Source of the DNA: an uncultured Acidobacteriia bacterium
Lineage (GTDB): Bacteria > Acidobacteriota > Terriglobia > Bryobacterales > Bryobacteraceae
Assembly: GCA_903900705.1 (NCBI GenBank)
Contig: CAIUOG010000131.1
Span: 1 to 64,000, forward strand
Length of the DNA: 64,000 nucleotides
Direction of reading: 5' to 3'
A program made the position numbers and the translations under genes. Position 1 is the stretch's first letter. Every line of letters starts with the position of its first letter. The notes beneath the pieces are model-generated. The model searched no databases and was not told the origin of the DNA. It saw only the letters and a list, made by a program, of their open reading frames with translations. Of the stretch, positions 23,907-33,744 are shown piece after piece.

Positions 23907-25085
23907 GTGGGTATCTTGAACTTACCCATCTTCCTTGCCGCGCTGGCCATTATTTTTGATGGTCTTGACAACCAGTTACTGGGTTTCGCCATCCCGGCGA
24001 TCGTGAAGGACTGGCATGTTACCCGCGCGGCCTTCGCGCCGATTGTCGCGTCCGGCCTGGTCGGCATGGGCCTCGGTTCCACGCTGGCCGGACCCATCGG
24101 GGACCGGCTTGGCAGACGCACGGCGCTGATCGGATCGGTCTTCTTCTTTGGAGTTGCCACGGCGCTGACTGCCTTCGCCGGCAGTCTGCCGGTTCTTGGC
24201 ATTCTTCGCTTCATCGCGGGCGCGGGAATCGGCGGCGCGATGCCAAATGCGACGGCGATTGCGGCGGAATTCTCAGCAGTAACGCGGCGCGCGGTGGCTG
24301 TCTCCGCCACTATCATCTGCGTCCCGATCGGCGGCATGATCGGGGGCGCGGCCGCGGCCAGGATTCTGCCCACCCTGGGCTGGCATACGCTGTTTGCGGC
24401 GGGCGGGGTGGCTCCGCTCTTTCTTTGTGTTGTGCTGTGGTTCCTGCTGCCGGAATCGCCCGGATTCGGGAAGCAGGCGCTCCAGACGCCGCTGACCGAT
24501 GTGTTTGCGGGGGGACGGCTGCGCGACACACTGAGCCTTTGTCTCACGTTCTTCTGCTGCCTGATGACGGTTTACATGGCCTTCAGCTGGCTGCCGGCGC
24601 TGCTGGCCGCAGAGGGTCTGAGCCTCGCGGTGGCGAGTTCCGGACTCGCGTTCTATAACGTCGGCGGCATTGCCGGGGCGCTGTTGTGCGGCTGGGGCAT
24701 CTCTCGGTTCGGCTCGCGGATTCCCATGCTTGCGGTGGCCGCCGGCGGCGCTTTGAGCGCTCTGCTGCTGCTGGCGATTCCGATCTCCGCCACCGGCGAT
24801 CATACCGGTCTGCTGGCGGGCTTTGCGCTGCATGGATTTTTTGTGAACGCGGTGAACGTTTCGGTTTTTGCGCTGGCTGCGCACGTGTATCCGGCTGCGG
24901 TCCGGTCATCTGGAATTGCCTTCGCGCTCACGGTGGGCCGTCTGGGCCCGCTGCTCAGCGCCTTCACGGGCGCGGCGCTGATTCAGGCGGGACGCCCCGC
25001 GTTTCTCGAATTCCTCGCGCTCGCCATGGCGGGCTGTTTTGTTGGCCTGGCCCTGGTGCGCGATCACATCAAAAGGCCGGACTGA
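23907..25085 (+). CDS. MFS transporter, aromatic-acid/organic-acid symporter type
   Basis: This 392-residue protein has about 12 TM segments. The first contains FDGLDNQLLGFAIPAI, the DGxD motif of the AAHS group (PcaK-like), and the loop between TM2 and TM3 has GPIGDRLGRRTALI, the MFS signature. A second RFGSRIP-type loop appears in the C-terminal half. It is likely a proton symporter for an organic acid. It starts with a GTG 42 bases after the E1-rhodanese gene and may be part of that operon, although the link to cysteine synthesis is not obvious. Confidence 0.85.
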   Translation: MGILNLPIFLAALAIIFDGLDNQLLGFAIPAIVKDWHVTRAAFAPIVASGLVGMGLGSTLAGPIGDRLGRRTALIGSVFFFGVATALTAFAGSLPVLGILRFIAGAGIGGAMPNATAIAAEFSAVTRRAVAVSATIICVPIGGMIGGAAAARILPTLGWHTLFAAGGVAPLFLCVVLWFLLPESPGFGKQALQTPLTDVFAGGRLRDTLSLCLTFFCCLMTVYMAFSWLPALLAAEGLSLAVASSGLAFYNVGGIAGALLCGWGISRFGSRIPMLAVAAGGALSALLLLAIPISATGDHTGLLAGFALHGFFVNAVNVSVFALAAHVYPAAVRSSGIAFALTVGRLGPLLSAFTGAALIQAGRPAFLEFLALAMAGCFVGLALVRDHIKRPD

Positions 25086-25129
25086 GGTTCACAGGGAGCC
25101 CCGGATGGCATAGAATCTGAACGGTTCCT

Positions 25130-25969
25130 ATGACAAAACGAGAATTCCTGACGCTTGGCGCTTTAGCGGGTCTGAGTATGGCAACTCCCGGTCGGGCGGC
25201 GACCCGGAAAGCGAAGACCACCAGGCTGTTCCGGAGTCCGCAGGGATTTCCGAATGGACTCGCCGCCACGCCGGAAGGCCTCTGGATTGCGGAACAGAAG
25301 CTGTCCGGCGCGCAGGCGGCGCAGTATCATCTGCCGGAGCCCAAAGATCTGAGCGAGGCGGCGTGGCTGGTGGACTGGAACGGGAAACTGCTGAAGACGG
25401 TCACCACTCCGTCGCGGAATACGAGCGGCATGGCGGTGGGCGGCGGGTATGTCTGGATGGTCGCCAATGCGCCGCCGGAAGGCGTCTTTCAGGTGGACAT
25501 GAACTCGAAGCTGGTGAGCCACCGGCAGATTCCGCTGGGGCCCGCAAACGATGGCGGCGGCTGCCATGGGGCGATGTGGCAGGATGGCAAGCTGTGGATC
25601 GCATCGCTGCGGCTGCGGGGGAACCTGCGACTGGATCCGAAGACGTGGGCACCAGAGTTTTTCATCCCCTTCTATCAGGCGCCGGACCGGGTTCGTTATC
25701 ACGATATTACCTGGGATAACGGCACCATCTGGCAGATTGTCGGGAATGACAGCCGGAACTACAGCGAGGGTAAGCCGGGACTGGTGCGCTATGACGCCGC
25801 GACGGGGAAAGTACTGGAGGTTGTTGACTTCCTGCCGGGTTCGTCCGATCCGCACGGCCTGACGATGCACGAGGGGAAGCTGTTCAGCTGCGACGCGGGG
25901 ATTCACCCGGGCTGGCCGAATAACGACAGTCCGACGTCGGGCTGGATCTTCCAGATCGATTTCGTATGA
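25130..25969 (+). CDS. exported beta-propeller protein of unknown function
   Basis: This 279-residue protein begins MTKREFLTLGALAGLSMA, a Tat-like signal with KR instead of RR. The mature part is a propeller of repeating strands with W-I/V-A blades, such as PNGLAATPEGLWIAEQKLSG, GMAVGGGYVWMVANAPP, HGAMWQDGKLWIASL, ITWDNGTIWQIVGND and PHGLTMHEGKLFSCDAG. This resembles SMP-30/vWF-like lactonase propellers, but the metal-binding residues of true lactonases cannot be assigned confidently. It lies 67 bases upstream of the S46 homologue on the same strand. Confidence 0.7.
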   Translation: MTKREFLTLGALAGLSMATPGRAATRKAKTTRLFRSPQGFPNGLAATPEGLWIAEQKLSGAQAAQYHLPEPKDLSEAAWLVDWNGKLLKTVTTPSRNTSGMAVGGGYVWMVANAPPEGVFQVDMNSKLVSHRQIPLGPANDGGGCHGAMWQDGKLWIASLRLRGNLRLDPKTWAPEFFIPFYQAPDRVRYHDITWDNGTIWQIVGNDSRNYSEGKPGLVRYDAATGKVLEVVDFLPGSSDPHGLTMHEGKLFSCDAGIHPGWPNNDSPTSGWIFQIDFV

Positions 25970-26036
25970 TTTGGCGGCGGATGCGCGGCCCGTGCGCTTG
26001 ACCTTTGGCGGTGGAATCACCGAGAATCACGGTGTC

Positions 26037-28001
26037 TTGAAACTTCTCCGGTATCCGTTTCTCCTCCTCTTTTTGGGCTCGATTCTGACGGCTGACGATG
26101 GCCTTTGGCCTTATAACCAATTCCCTTTCGCGGTATTGAAAGACAAGTATGGCTTTGAGCCGCCGACGGATTTCCTGGACCGGTTACGGCTGGCTTCGGT
26201 GCGGATTGGTGGGGGGGCACAGGTGGTCTCTGGTTCCTTTGTTTCGGAAAACGGGCTGGTGGTGACGAACCGGCAGGCCGCCGCCGCGTGTTTCGGCGGA
26301 GACCCGGCTCTGCAGGCGGGCGGTTTTCAGGCGGGCGGTTTTCAGGCGGGCAAAGGCGACGCCGAGCGACCCTGTCCCGGCCTTGATGCCAGCGTGCTGC
26401 TCCGGCTGGAGGATGTGACCGCGAAGCTGAAGCCCGGCGCGACACTGGCCGAACGGACTGCGGAGATCGCGCAGGTGGAGAAGGAATGTGCGGCAAAGTC
26501 GGGCAACGTCTGCCAGGTGGTGCGTCTGTTTGAGGGTGGTCGGTATGACCTGTATCAGTACAAGCGGTATACCGATTTGCGGCTGGTTTTTGCTCCGGAG
26601 TATTCCGCGGCCTTCTTCGGCAAGGAGCGGGACAGTATCACGTATCTGCGGTACGGGCTGAATGTGGCGTTTCTTCGGGTTTACGAGGCGGGAAGCCCGG
26701 CGAAAACCCCGGGCTTTCTGAAGTGGAGCACGGCCGGAATCCAGGATCAGGAATTGGTGTTCTCGGCCGGCAATCCGGGTCCGACCGCGCGCATTGCCAC
26801 GGCATCGCAACTGGCGTTTCTGCGGGATACCGCGCTGCCTCTCGAGCTTTCCCGGCTGCGGGCGCGCATCGGGGTGCTGCAAACACTGACGCCCGCCAAT
26901 GACGCGGAGGCGAAGGCCGTGCAGGACGTGCTGACGCCCATGCTGGCGGTTTTCAAGAGCGAAGCCGGCAAGCTGATCGGGCTGCGGGATGCCCGGCTGA
27001 TGACGCGGAAGAGCAGTTTCGAAGGCAAGATCCGGCGAGCGGTGGAGGCGGATTCGAAACTCGGTCTGCCCGCCACGAAGGTCTGGGATGACATGTCCTC
27101 GGCGTACAAAAAGTGGGCGGCTTCGGAGAAGACGTGGCAGATTCTGGAGGCCTCCGCCGCGCCAGGCTCCAGACTGTTTGCCCGCGCGCGGCAGTCGGTG
27201 CGGGGCGAAGCACTGGCTTCTTTGGACGGGTGTAACGAGCGCGTGGAAACGCTCATGCTGACGCAGTATCTGGAAGACCTGAAGTGGCTGGGCGAAGGCG
27301 AAGTGCCGGTGAAAGCGATTCTGGGGAAGCTGACTCCGAAACAGGCAGCCGAAGCGATGGTGCAGGGCAGCGGGATGCTGAAGAACCGGGCGGCTGCTCC
27401 CGCGAAGGATGATCCGGTGGTGCGGTTGGCGACGCAACTGGAGCCCGCGGCGCAGAAGGTCCGGAAGAAGCGGGAGGAACTGATCGGGTCACTGGAGGTC
27501 ACGGCGGCGGAGAAGATCGCGCAGTACCGGTTTCAGTTGTTTGGCGCGACGGATTATCCGGATGGAACGTCGACTCCGCGGGTGACTTTCGGAACCGTGA
27601 GCGGTTACACGGACCGTGCGTCGGTGGCGCAGCCCTTTGCCTCCACGTTCAGCGGTATGTATTACCGGCAGAACAACGAGGGCCCCTGGGAGGTGGCGGA
27701 GCGTTGGGTATCGTCGCGGCCACACCTCCGGGAAGTGACGCCGCTCGATTTCGTCAGCACCTGCGATCTGGGCGGTGGCGATTATGGCGCGGCGGTGGTG
27801 AATCGCGCCGGGGAACTGGTGGGAGTCACCTTTGACGGGAACCTGGAAAGCCTGCCGAATGTGTATTTATACGTCGGCGAGCAGGCGCGGGCGGTCCATG
27901 TGGACGCGCGGGGGATTGCCGAGGCGCTGGACCGGGTGTACGGGGCGGCGGAACTGATTCGCGAACTGGGCCTGAAGATGCGGGAAGCCGGGGTCGATTA
28001 G
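26037..28001 (+). CDS. S46-family peptidase homologue lacking the catalytic triad
   Basis: This 654-residue exported protein aligns over its length with S46 dipeptidyl-peptidases (DPP7/DPP11): DDGLWPYNQFP at the mature N-terminus, ENGLVVTN, RDSITYLRYG, LRVYEAG, and ELVGVTFDGNLES near the end. The triad positions are changed. The histidine site (TNHHC in active enzymes) reads TNRQA (26268-26282). The TGDF aspartate site appears as GLNV (Asn at 26661-26663). The GNSGS serine site reads GDYGA (Tyr at 27783-27785). It should therefore be a binding or scaffold protein rather than a protease. The TTG at 26037 was chosen because it places the signal peptide (KLLRYPFLLLFLGSILTA) at the N-terminus. 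Confidence 0.8.
   Translation: MKLLRYPFLLLFLGSILTADDGLWPYNQFPFAVLKDKYGFEPPTDFLDRLRLASVRIGGGAQVVSGSFVSENGLVVTNRQAAAACFGGDPALQAGGFQAGGFQAGKGDAERPCPGLDASVLLRLEDVTAKLKPGATLAERTAEIAQVEKECAAKSGNVCQVVRLFEGGRYDLYQYKRYTDLRLVFAPEYSAAFFGKERDSITYLRYGLNVAFLRVYEAGSPAKTPGFLKWSTAGIQDQELVFSAGNPGPTARIATASQLAFLRDTALPLELSRLRARIGVLQTLTPANDAEAKAVQDVLTPMLAVFKSEAGKLIGLRDARLMTRKSSFEGKIRRAVEADSKLGLPATKVWDDMSSAYKKWAASEKTWQILEASAAPGSRLFARARQSVRGEALASLDGCNERVETLMLTQYLEDLKWLGEGEVPVKAILGKLTPKQAAEAMVQGSGMLKNRAAAPAKDDPVVRLATQLEPAAQKVRKKREELIGSLEVTAAEKIAQYRFQLFGATDYPDGTSTPRVTFGTVSGYTDRASVAQPFASTFSGMYYRQNNEGPWEVAERWVSSRPHLREVTPLDFVSTCDLGGGDYGAAVVNRAGELVGVTFDGNLESLPNVYLYVGEQARAVHVDARGIAEALDRVYGAAELIRELGLKMREAGVD
26313..26351 (+). 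repeat. 15-bp in-frame tandem repeat in the S46 homologue
   Basis: CAGGCGGGCGGTTTT occurs at 26313-26327 and 26328-26342, followed by a nine-base partial copy to 26351. It encodes QAGGF, QAGGF, QAG in a loop shortly after the former histidine site. Confidence 0.95.
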
Positions 28002-28040
28002 GCTATTCGATGGCATCCTCGGGTATGATGATGTCAGCCA

Positions 28041-31000
28041 ATGGGTTCCGCAAAGTTTCGCGCCCCCTTTTTGTTCCTGTTCGTTCTCCTGTTCTGTACT
28101 GGTCCACTCGCCGCACTGGACCCGCACCGGACGATTTCGCAGTATATTCTTGATCACTGGCAGGAAAAAGAGGGTCTCGATCAGAGCACCATTCAGGCCA
28201 TTACACAGACCCGCGACGGATACCTGTGGATGGGTACCAGAGACGGGTTGGTCCGCTTCGATGGTGTTCATTTCGCGGTCTTTAACAGCCAGACCACGCC
28301 GGCAATCAGCCACAACAATATCTCGGATCTGGTGGCGGGCCCGGACGGAACGCTGTACATCGGGACCTCGGACGCCGGCGTTGTTTCTCTGAAGCAGGGC
28401 GTTTTCCGGCAACTCCGGGGCTGTGGGGAGGCCACGATTTCTGTCCGGTCGCTGGCGCTCGATACCGATGGCAGCCTCTGGATCGGCTCGTTCGGCCATG
28501 GGGTCACGCGCTGCCGGAATGGCGTCGCGAAGACCTTTACGACGGCGGACGGGCTGCCCAGCAATACGGTTCGTTCGTTGCATGTTGCTTCCGGTGGCGT
28601 GTGGGTGGGAACGGATCTGGGGCTGCGGCGCATTGCCGGGGGCCAGTTGGTGGTTCCGGCGGAGAGCCGGGCGCTCGAAGGCTCTCTGGTCAACGCCATC
28701 GAGCAGGATGAGGACGGAACGCTTTGGGTGGCCGCCAGCCCCAGCGGTATTTTCCGTTTGTCTGGCCCGAATGCCCGGAAATATACGATTCGTGACGGCC
28801 TGGGCGATGGCAACATCCGGAATATCAAGCGCGATCGTTCCGGCAATCTCTGGATTGCAACCAGTGGCGGGCTCAGCCGGTTGCATGGAGAACATTTCGA
28901 GACCCTGAGCAAAAAAGACGGGCTGTCTCACGACTTTGTCCGCGTCATTTATGAGGACGTGGAAGGCAGTTTGTGGCTGGGCCTGTTCGGCGGCGGACTG
29001 AACCGTCTGAAGGACACAAAGTTCAGTAACTACACCACCTCCGAAGGGCTCTCCGGCGATTTTGTTTTCACGGTGCTGCAGGCCCGCGATGGCAGCGAGT
29101 GGATCGGCACTCTGGCCGCGGGACTGAACCGCCTGCAGAATGGAAAAATCACCATCTACACTACGCGGGATGGCTTGCCGGGGAATACTGTCTGGTCGCT
29201 CGCGGAGGACAGCGAGGGTACAATCTGGATCGGCACCGGAGGCAATGGGCTCGGTCGCTACCGGGAGGGGCGTTTTCAGCCGGTTCCCGATAGCGGGCAT
29301 TTTTCGGGAAAGTCGATCAAACAGATTGTGGAAGGTCCCGACCGAAGTCTGTGGGTAGCCGCGGACAATGGCCTGTACCGTTTGCGCGATGGGCACTGGC
29401 GTCTCTACCAATCCGGAGAGCGGGAGGCGACTCTAATGGGCTTCTCGAGCGTCAATGTGGACGAATCGGGCAAGGTTCTGGTTGCCGGCGTCACCGGGTT
29501 GTGGCGTCTCGATGGAGAAGTTCTTACGTCGGTTGCCCTGGGGCCGGTGGTTGCGCAAAACAAAGTGCAGACGATCTTTCGGGATCGTGACGGAACGGTC
29601 TGGCTGGCGACGAACGGCAGTGGCCTGATCCGGATCCGGGGCGCGGAGGTGACGCGGGTTTCCGGCCGGCAGGGTTTGCCGGACGATATCGTTTATCAGA
29701 TTCTCGAAGACGATGCGGACAACCTCTGGATGAGCTCTAACAAGGGCGTCTTTCGCGCACCAAGGAGCCAGCTCAATCTTGCGGCCGACGGCAAAATATC
29801 CACAGTGGATTTCAAGCTCTATGGTGTTGCCGACGGCATGAAGAGCAGTGAGTGCAATGGCGGCGGTGGCGGTCAGCCGGCGGGTTCCAAATCGCGGGAC
29901 GGGCGGTTATGGTTTCCCACAGTCAAGGGCGTAACGGTGATCGACGCCCGCAATATTGGGGTCAACAGACTGCCTCCTCCCGTCGAGATCGAGATGGCGG
30001 TGGCCGGGGGCATCAACTATCTGAGTCAGGGATCGGCTGTTTTGCCGAGGGGCGGCGGCGATCTGGAGGTGAGCTATGCCGGGCTGAGCCTGTTTGCCTC
30101 CAATCAGGTACGTTTCCGCTACCAGTTGGTGGGCTTTGACAGGAACTGGGTGGATGCAGGGAACCGCCGTACGGCCTACTACACGGGGCTGCCACCTGGC
30201 AGATATCAGTTCCGGGTGATCGCGGCCAATAACGACGGCGTGTGGAATCTGACCGGCGCGGTGTGCGATATCCGGATGCCCGCACTGCTGTACCAGATGC
30301 TCTGGTTCCGCATCGGGTTGGGACTGGCCGCAGCCCTGCTGGCGCTGTGGTTCCTGCGGATGCGGGAGGCGAGGCTTCGCGTCCAGCGGGAATCCGAGGC
30401 GATGGGTCAGATTAACACGGAACTGGAAGCGCGGGTGGCGCGCAGAACGGCGGCGCTCGCCAGTGCCAACGAAGAGTTGAAGCGGGCCGCGGCGGCGCGT
30501 CAGCGTACGGAAGAAGCACTGCGCCAGGCGCAGAAGATGGAGGCCGTCGGGCAGTTGGCGGGCGGGATTGCCCATGATTTCAATAATCTGCTGCAGGTGA
30601 TCAACGGTTACTCCGGGATGGTGCTGAAAAAGATGCCGGAAGGCTCGCCCCAGCATCGGCAGGTGCAGGCGGTGCTGCGCGCCGGGCAGCGGGCCGCGGA
30701 GTTAACGCAGCAGTTGCTTGCCTTCAGCCATAAACAGGTCATTCATCCTTCCGTGTTGGATTTGACGGCGGCCGTGCAGGAAAGCCTCAGTCTGCTGCAC
30801 CGTCTGCTGCCGGAGAACATTGAACTGATTACCGGGTTTGACTCCAGGCCGGTGTGGGTAAAGGCGGACCGGGGGCAAATCGATCAGGTTCTGCTGAACC
30901 TGGCGGCCAACGCGCGGGATGCCATGCCCGAAGGCGGGACGCTCCGCATCCGGACGGCACTGGAGGAAATCCAACCCGATTACCTTCAAACGCACCCCGG

Positions 31001-31634
31001 CTCCTCGCCGGGAACATACTGCGTACTGGCTGTGGAGGATTCGGGCGTTGGAATGGACGAGGCGGTGCGCCAGCGCGCTTCCGAGCCGTTCTTTACCACC
31101 AAACCTCAGGGCAAGGGGACCGGTCTGGGGCTCTCCACCGTTTACGGGATCGCCGCTCAGAACAATGGCTGGATCGAGATTGACAGCGAGGTGGGCCGGG
31201 GCAGTAGTCTGGCGCTCTACCTCCCGATGTGCGATCCGCGGGACGCCACACCTGACGATTCCGGCCCGGCGGAAACCGCGGGCGGCACGGAAACCATTCT
31301 TGTGGTGGAGGATCAGCCGAGCGTACTGGCCTATGCGGTGGATATCCTGCGGGATGCCGGATACCAGGTTCTCGGCGCTTCTGATACGGCGGAATGCCTC
31401 GCGGTGGCGCAGGAACATCCAGGCCCGATCCATCTGCTGTTAAGCGATGTGATCATGCCTGTGATGAATGGCAGGGAAGTCGCCCGCCGGATTCTGCAGT
31501 TTCGACCGGAGGTCCGCGTACTTTTTATGTCCGGATACGCGGAAGACGTCGTGATCGATGACGGCCTGCACTTTATTCCAAAGCCCTTCGAGGCCCCGGA
31601 CTTACTCCGCAAGGTGCGCGAGGTGCTGGCCTGA
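28041..31634 (+). CDS. hybrid two-component histidine kinase with propeller sensor
   Basis: This 1197-residue one-protein signalling system has a signal peptide ([18 protein letters not shown]), then a large periplasmic two-component propeller of Reg_prop repeats (residues about 35-640, repeated GLxxxxVxxIxxDxxGxLWxGT), a Y_Y_Y domain (about 650-745) and one TM (about 752-775, [20 protein letters not shown]). A coiled-coil linker follows, then HisKA with the phospho-acceptor in [14 protein letters not shown], an HATPase ([27 protein letters not shown]) and a C-terminal receiver with the Asp in [13 protein letters not shown] (about residue 1136). This BT-type architecture senses extracellular glycans or other ligands. 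It has no DNA-binding domain, so an output partner is missing here. Confidence 0.93.
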   Translation: MGSAKFRAPFLFLFVLLFCTGPLAALDPHRTISQYILDHWQEKEGLDQSTIQAITQTRDGYLWMGTRDGLVRFDGVHFAVFNSQTTPAISHNNISDLVAGPDGTLYIGTSDAGVVSLKQGVFRQLRGCGEATISVRSLALDTDGSLWIGSFGHGVTRCRNGVAKTFTTADGLPSNTVRSLHVASGGVWVGTDLGLRRIAGGQLVVPAESRALEGSLVNAIEQDEDGTLWVAASPSGIFRLSGPNARKYTIRDGLGDGNIRNIKRDRSGNLWIATSGGLSRLHGEHFETLSKKDGLSHDFVRVIYEDVEGSLWLGLFGGGLNRLKDTKFSNYTTSEGLSGDFVFTVLQARDGSEWIGTLAAGLNRLQNGKITIYTTRDGLPGNTVWSLAEDSEGTIWIGTGGNGLGRYREGRFQPVPDSGHFSGKSIKQIVEGPDRSLWVAADNGLYRLRDGHWRLYQSGEREATLMGFSSVNVDESGKVLVAGVTGLWRLDGEVLTSVALGPVVAQNKVQTIFRDRDGTVWLATNGSGLIRIRGAEVTRVSGRQGLPDDIVYQILEDDADNLWMSSNKGVFRAPRSQLNLAADGKISTVDFKLYGVADGMKSSECNGGGGGQPAGSKSRDGRLWFPTVKGVTVIDARNIGVNRLPPPVEIEMAVAGGINYLSQGSAVLPRGGGDLEVSYAGLSLFASNQVRFRYQLVGFDRNWVDAGNRRTAYYTGLPPGRYQFRVIAANNDGVWNLTGAVCDIRMPALLYQMLWFRIGLGLAAALLALWFLRMREARLRVQRESEAMGQINTELEARVARRTAALASANEELKRAAAARQRTEEALRQAQKMEAVGQLAGGIAHDFNNLLQVINGYSGMVLKKMPEGSPQHRQVQAVLRAGQRAAELTQQLLAFSHKQVIHPSVLDLTAAVQESLSLLHRLLPENIELITGFDSRPVWVKADRGQIDQVLLNLAANARDAMPEGGTLRIRTALEEIQPDYLQTHPGSSPGTYCVLAVEDSGVGMDEAVRQRASEPFFTTKPQGKGTGLGLSTVYGIAAQNNGWIEIDSEVGRGSSLALYLPMCDPRDATPDDSGPAETAGGTETILVVEDQPSVLAYAVDILRDAGYQVLGASDTAECLAVAQEHPGPIHLLLSDVIMPVMNGREVARRILQFRPEVRVLFMSGYAEDVVIDDGLHFIPKPFEAPDLLRKVREVLA

Positions 31635-31641
31635 CCAGCCG

Positions 31642-33744
31642 CTACTGAATCACCAGCGGTGTGCGCGGGAAAGCAAATTTGCGTCCCACCTCATCCACCA
31701 CATTAATCTGCGCCTGATACTGCCCGGCGGCGAGACCTTTCAGGGGAATCTGAAACTGCACCGGGACCGCCTCCGGACGCGTGGCCGCCAACTGCGTGGC
31801 ACTCAGCGGGCCGACTTCAAAGGCCTTCGCGCCCTTCCTGTTAAACAGGCTCATACTGACACGGACACGACGGGCTTTGGAGTCCGCCGGGTCCGGCCGG
31901 GAATCGTAGACGTCGAAGTTGACATAGAGATTCTGGCCGCGGCGGAAGACTTTGGTGATATTGGGGATCACTTTTTCGTCCCCGACGATCATCGGGTTCG
32001 CAATGAGGTCCTTCTTGTTGATCTTCTCGGCGGAACCCACGGCGGCGGTCACCTTTTCGCGCTGGCTGCTGAGGATCACGGAACTGAGCTTCAGGCCGGA
32101 GGTGTCCGCGCTGAGGTCCGGGATGGTGAACTTGCTTTCGAAAGTCCCCATCTTGCCGGTCACGTTTTCACGCACCACAAACTTCAGGCGGTAGCGGCCT
32201 GGTTCGAGCGTGAACCCGGCATCGTACTGAAAGCTCTTGCGGGCCAGGGCCGCGACTTTGTCTTTGTCCAGTTGGACGCGGATGAAATCGCGTACGCTGC
32301 CCACCGCGGAACGGCGCTCGTCGAGAATCTGACCCATGAAGTCGAGCTGCGTGACGCTGGCTCCGCCTTTGGCGGCCACTTCGATGACGGAACCCGGAAT
32401 GCGGATGGAAACGGGCGTGAAGTAGGACGTTGGCCCGACGCGGAAGTAATCCACCTGCAGCGCGAGAGGCAGGTCGATGGCGGGGTCCCCCGATGACAGG
32501 GCTTCTTTGAGCTGTTGATCTTTGTCCTGCGCATTGAGCTTGCCCCAGATCTTATCGGCGTAATAGCCCTGCCGGTGTTCCAGCTGCGCGCCCGCGAATT
32601 TGTCTTTGAGCTTAACGGAAATGCGCCGGTATCTGCCATCTTTCGCGCCGTTGCTGCTGTAATAACCCACCAGGTAGTAGCTGCCCATGGCTTCCTGCGC
32701 CTGGGTGATGCCGCCGGTGATGTCGTTACTGTCGAGGAAGGCCTTGCCACCGGTCTCCTCGGCCAGCGTGAAGAGGGTTTCCTGCGAATTATTGATACGG
32801 GCGCGCTGTGAGTTATAGGCGGAACCGTTGAAGATGCCGGCGCCGCGCGATCCGGCTTTGGCCGCGCCGCCCCCTGGAGGGTCCGCCATCAGCCCCCGGG
32901 TATCAATCGGGTAGATGGCGAGGTTCGCTTTCACCGCGGCATTGACGGAAGCATCCAGCTGCGCCTGGTTGTCGATGCCCGTCTTGCTCACGCCGGCGGA
33001 GAAGTAAATCAGCGCCTTCTTTTCCGGGAAGGAAGACAGCATTTTCGCGGCTTTTTCAATGGCGGCCAGCTTCTGGTCGGTGTTGAAGATGTTGAACTCG
33101 GTCTCATCGGCAACGAAGGCTGCGCCGGTGTCCTCGTTGTTTTCGTCGCCGGTGTCTGCAAGGTCTGCCAGATCACTGGCGTCCCCGATGGGGAGGGATT
33201 TGATGACGGTGTTGAGGATGTCGCGGTCGCCCGTGAAGTCACTGAGAACCAGCGGCGCGCCGGTCCCGGTGAAGATCAGGATGGCGACCACGTCGTCTTT
33301 GGTGACGTGGTTCTTCAGGTAGTCGAGCGAAGCGTCCTGGGCGCGGAGTTGTTCGGGGACGCCCATCGAGGAGAAATCGAAATAGAAAACGAGGAGGCGT
33401 TTGTCGTGATACTGGATGCGCCCGGGCGTGGCCGAGGTAATGGTGGTCTTCGGGTCCTCCGGCAGCTTGAGCTGGTCGTCAAGCGTCAGCGTGGGCGGCG
33501 GTTCGGCGATCATGCTGAGCTTCTGGAATTCGAAGACCGCGATCTTCTGGGGCTTGCCATCTTCGAGAACAATCAGATCTTCGGGCTTCAGTCCGTCGAT
33601 GGGGCGGCCGGCTTTGTCTTTGATGTTGACGTCGACGATCACCAGGTTGCTGGACGACGTGAAGGTCGGCGTCTGGTCCTGTTGCTGGGACTGAACGGGA
33701 ATCGCCAGCAGCGTGAGTGCGCTGATCACCATAAGAGAGCGCAT
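31642..33744 (-). CDS. VWFA-related Acidobacterial-domain protein
   Basis: This 700-residue exported protein (MRSLMVISALTLLAIPVQS signal) has the VWFA-related Acidobacterial domain, a family restricted largely to this phylum. The VWA starts near residue 108 (LLVFYFDFSSMG, with the metal-ion-site residues D-x-S-S), followed by DDVVAILIFTG, and near residue 250 the EKKALIYFSAGVS strand. A later unit resembles a GWxT-like surface domain. The start codon overlaps the TonB-receptor stop (TGATG), so the two are expressed together, as is common for these families. The family's function is unknown; surface adhesion or complex assembly is inferred. Confidence 0.9.
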   Translation of the reverse strand: MRSLMVISALTLLAIPVQSQQQDQTPTFTSSSNLVIVDVNIKDKAGRPIDGLKPEDLIVLEDGKPQKIAVFEFQKLSMIAEPPPTLTLDDQLKLPEDPKTTITSATPGRIQYHDKRLLVFYFDFSSMGVPEQLRAQDASLDYLKNHVTKDDVVAILIFTGTGAPLVLSDFTGDRDILNTVIKSLPIGDASDLADLADTGDENNEDTGAAFVADETEFNIFNTDQKLAAIEKAAKMLSSFPEKKALIYFSAGVSKTGIDNQAQLDASVNAAVKANLAIYPIDTRGLMADPPGGGAAKAGSRGAGIFNGSAYNSQRARINNSQETLFTLAEETGGKAFLDSNDITGGITQAQEAMGSYYLVGYYSSNGAKDGRYRRISVKLKDKFAGAQLEHRQGYYADKIWGKLNAQDKDQQLKEALSSGDPAIDLPLALQVDYFRVGPTSYFTPVSIRIPGSVIEVAAKGGASVTQLDFMGQILDERRSAVGSVRDFIRVQLDKDKVAALARKSFQYDAGFTLEPGRYRLKFVVRENVTGKMGTFESKFTIPDLSADTSGLKLSSVILSSQREKVTAAVGSAEKINKKDLIANPMIVGDEKVIPNITKVFRRGQNLYVNFDVYDSRPDPADSKARRVRVSMSLFNRKGAKAFEVGPLSATQLAATRPEAVPVQFQIPLKGLAAGQYQAQINVVDEVGRKFAFPRTPLVIQ

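Noticed and set aside
27867-29411. Open frame of 514 codons opposite the sensor kinase and the S46 homologue
   Set aside because: It spans two clear plus-strand genes and has no recognisable domain or signal; it reflects codon bias.
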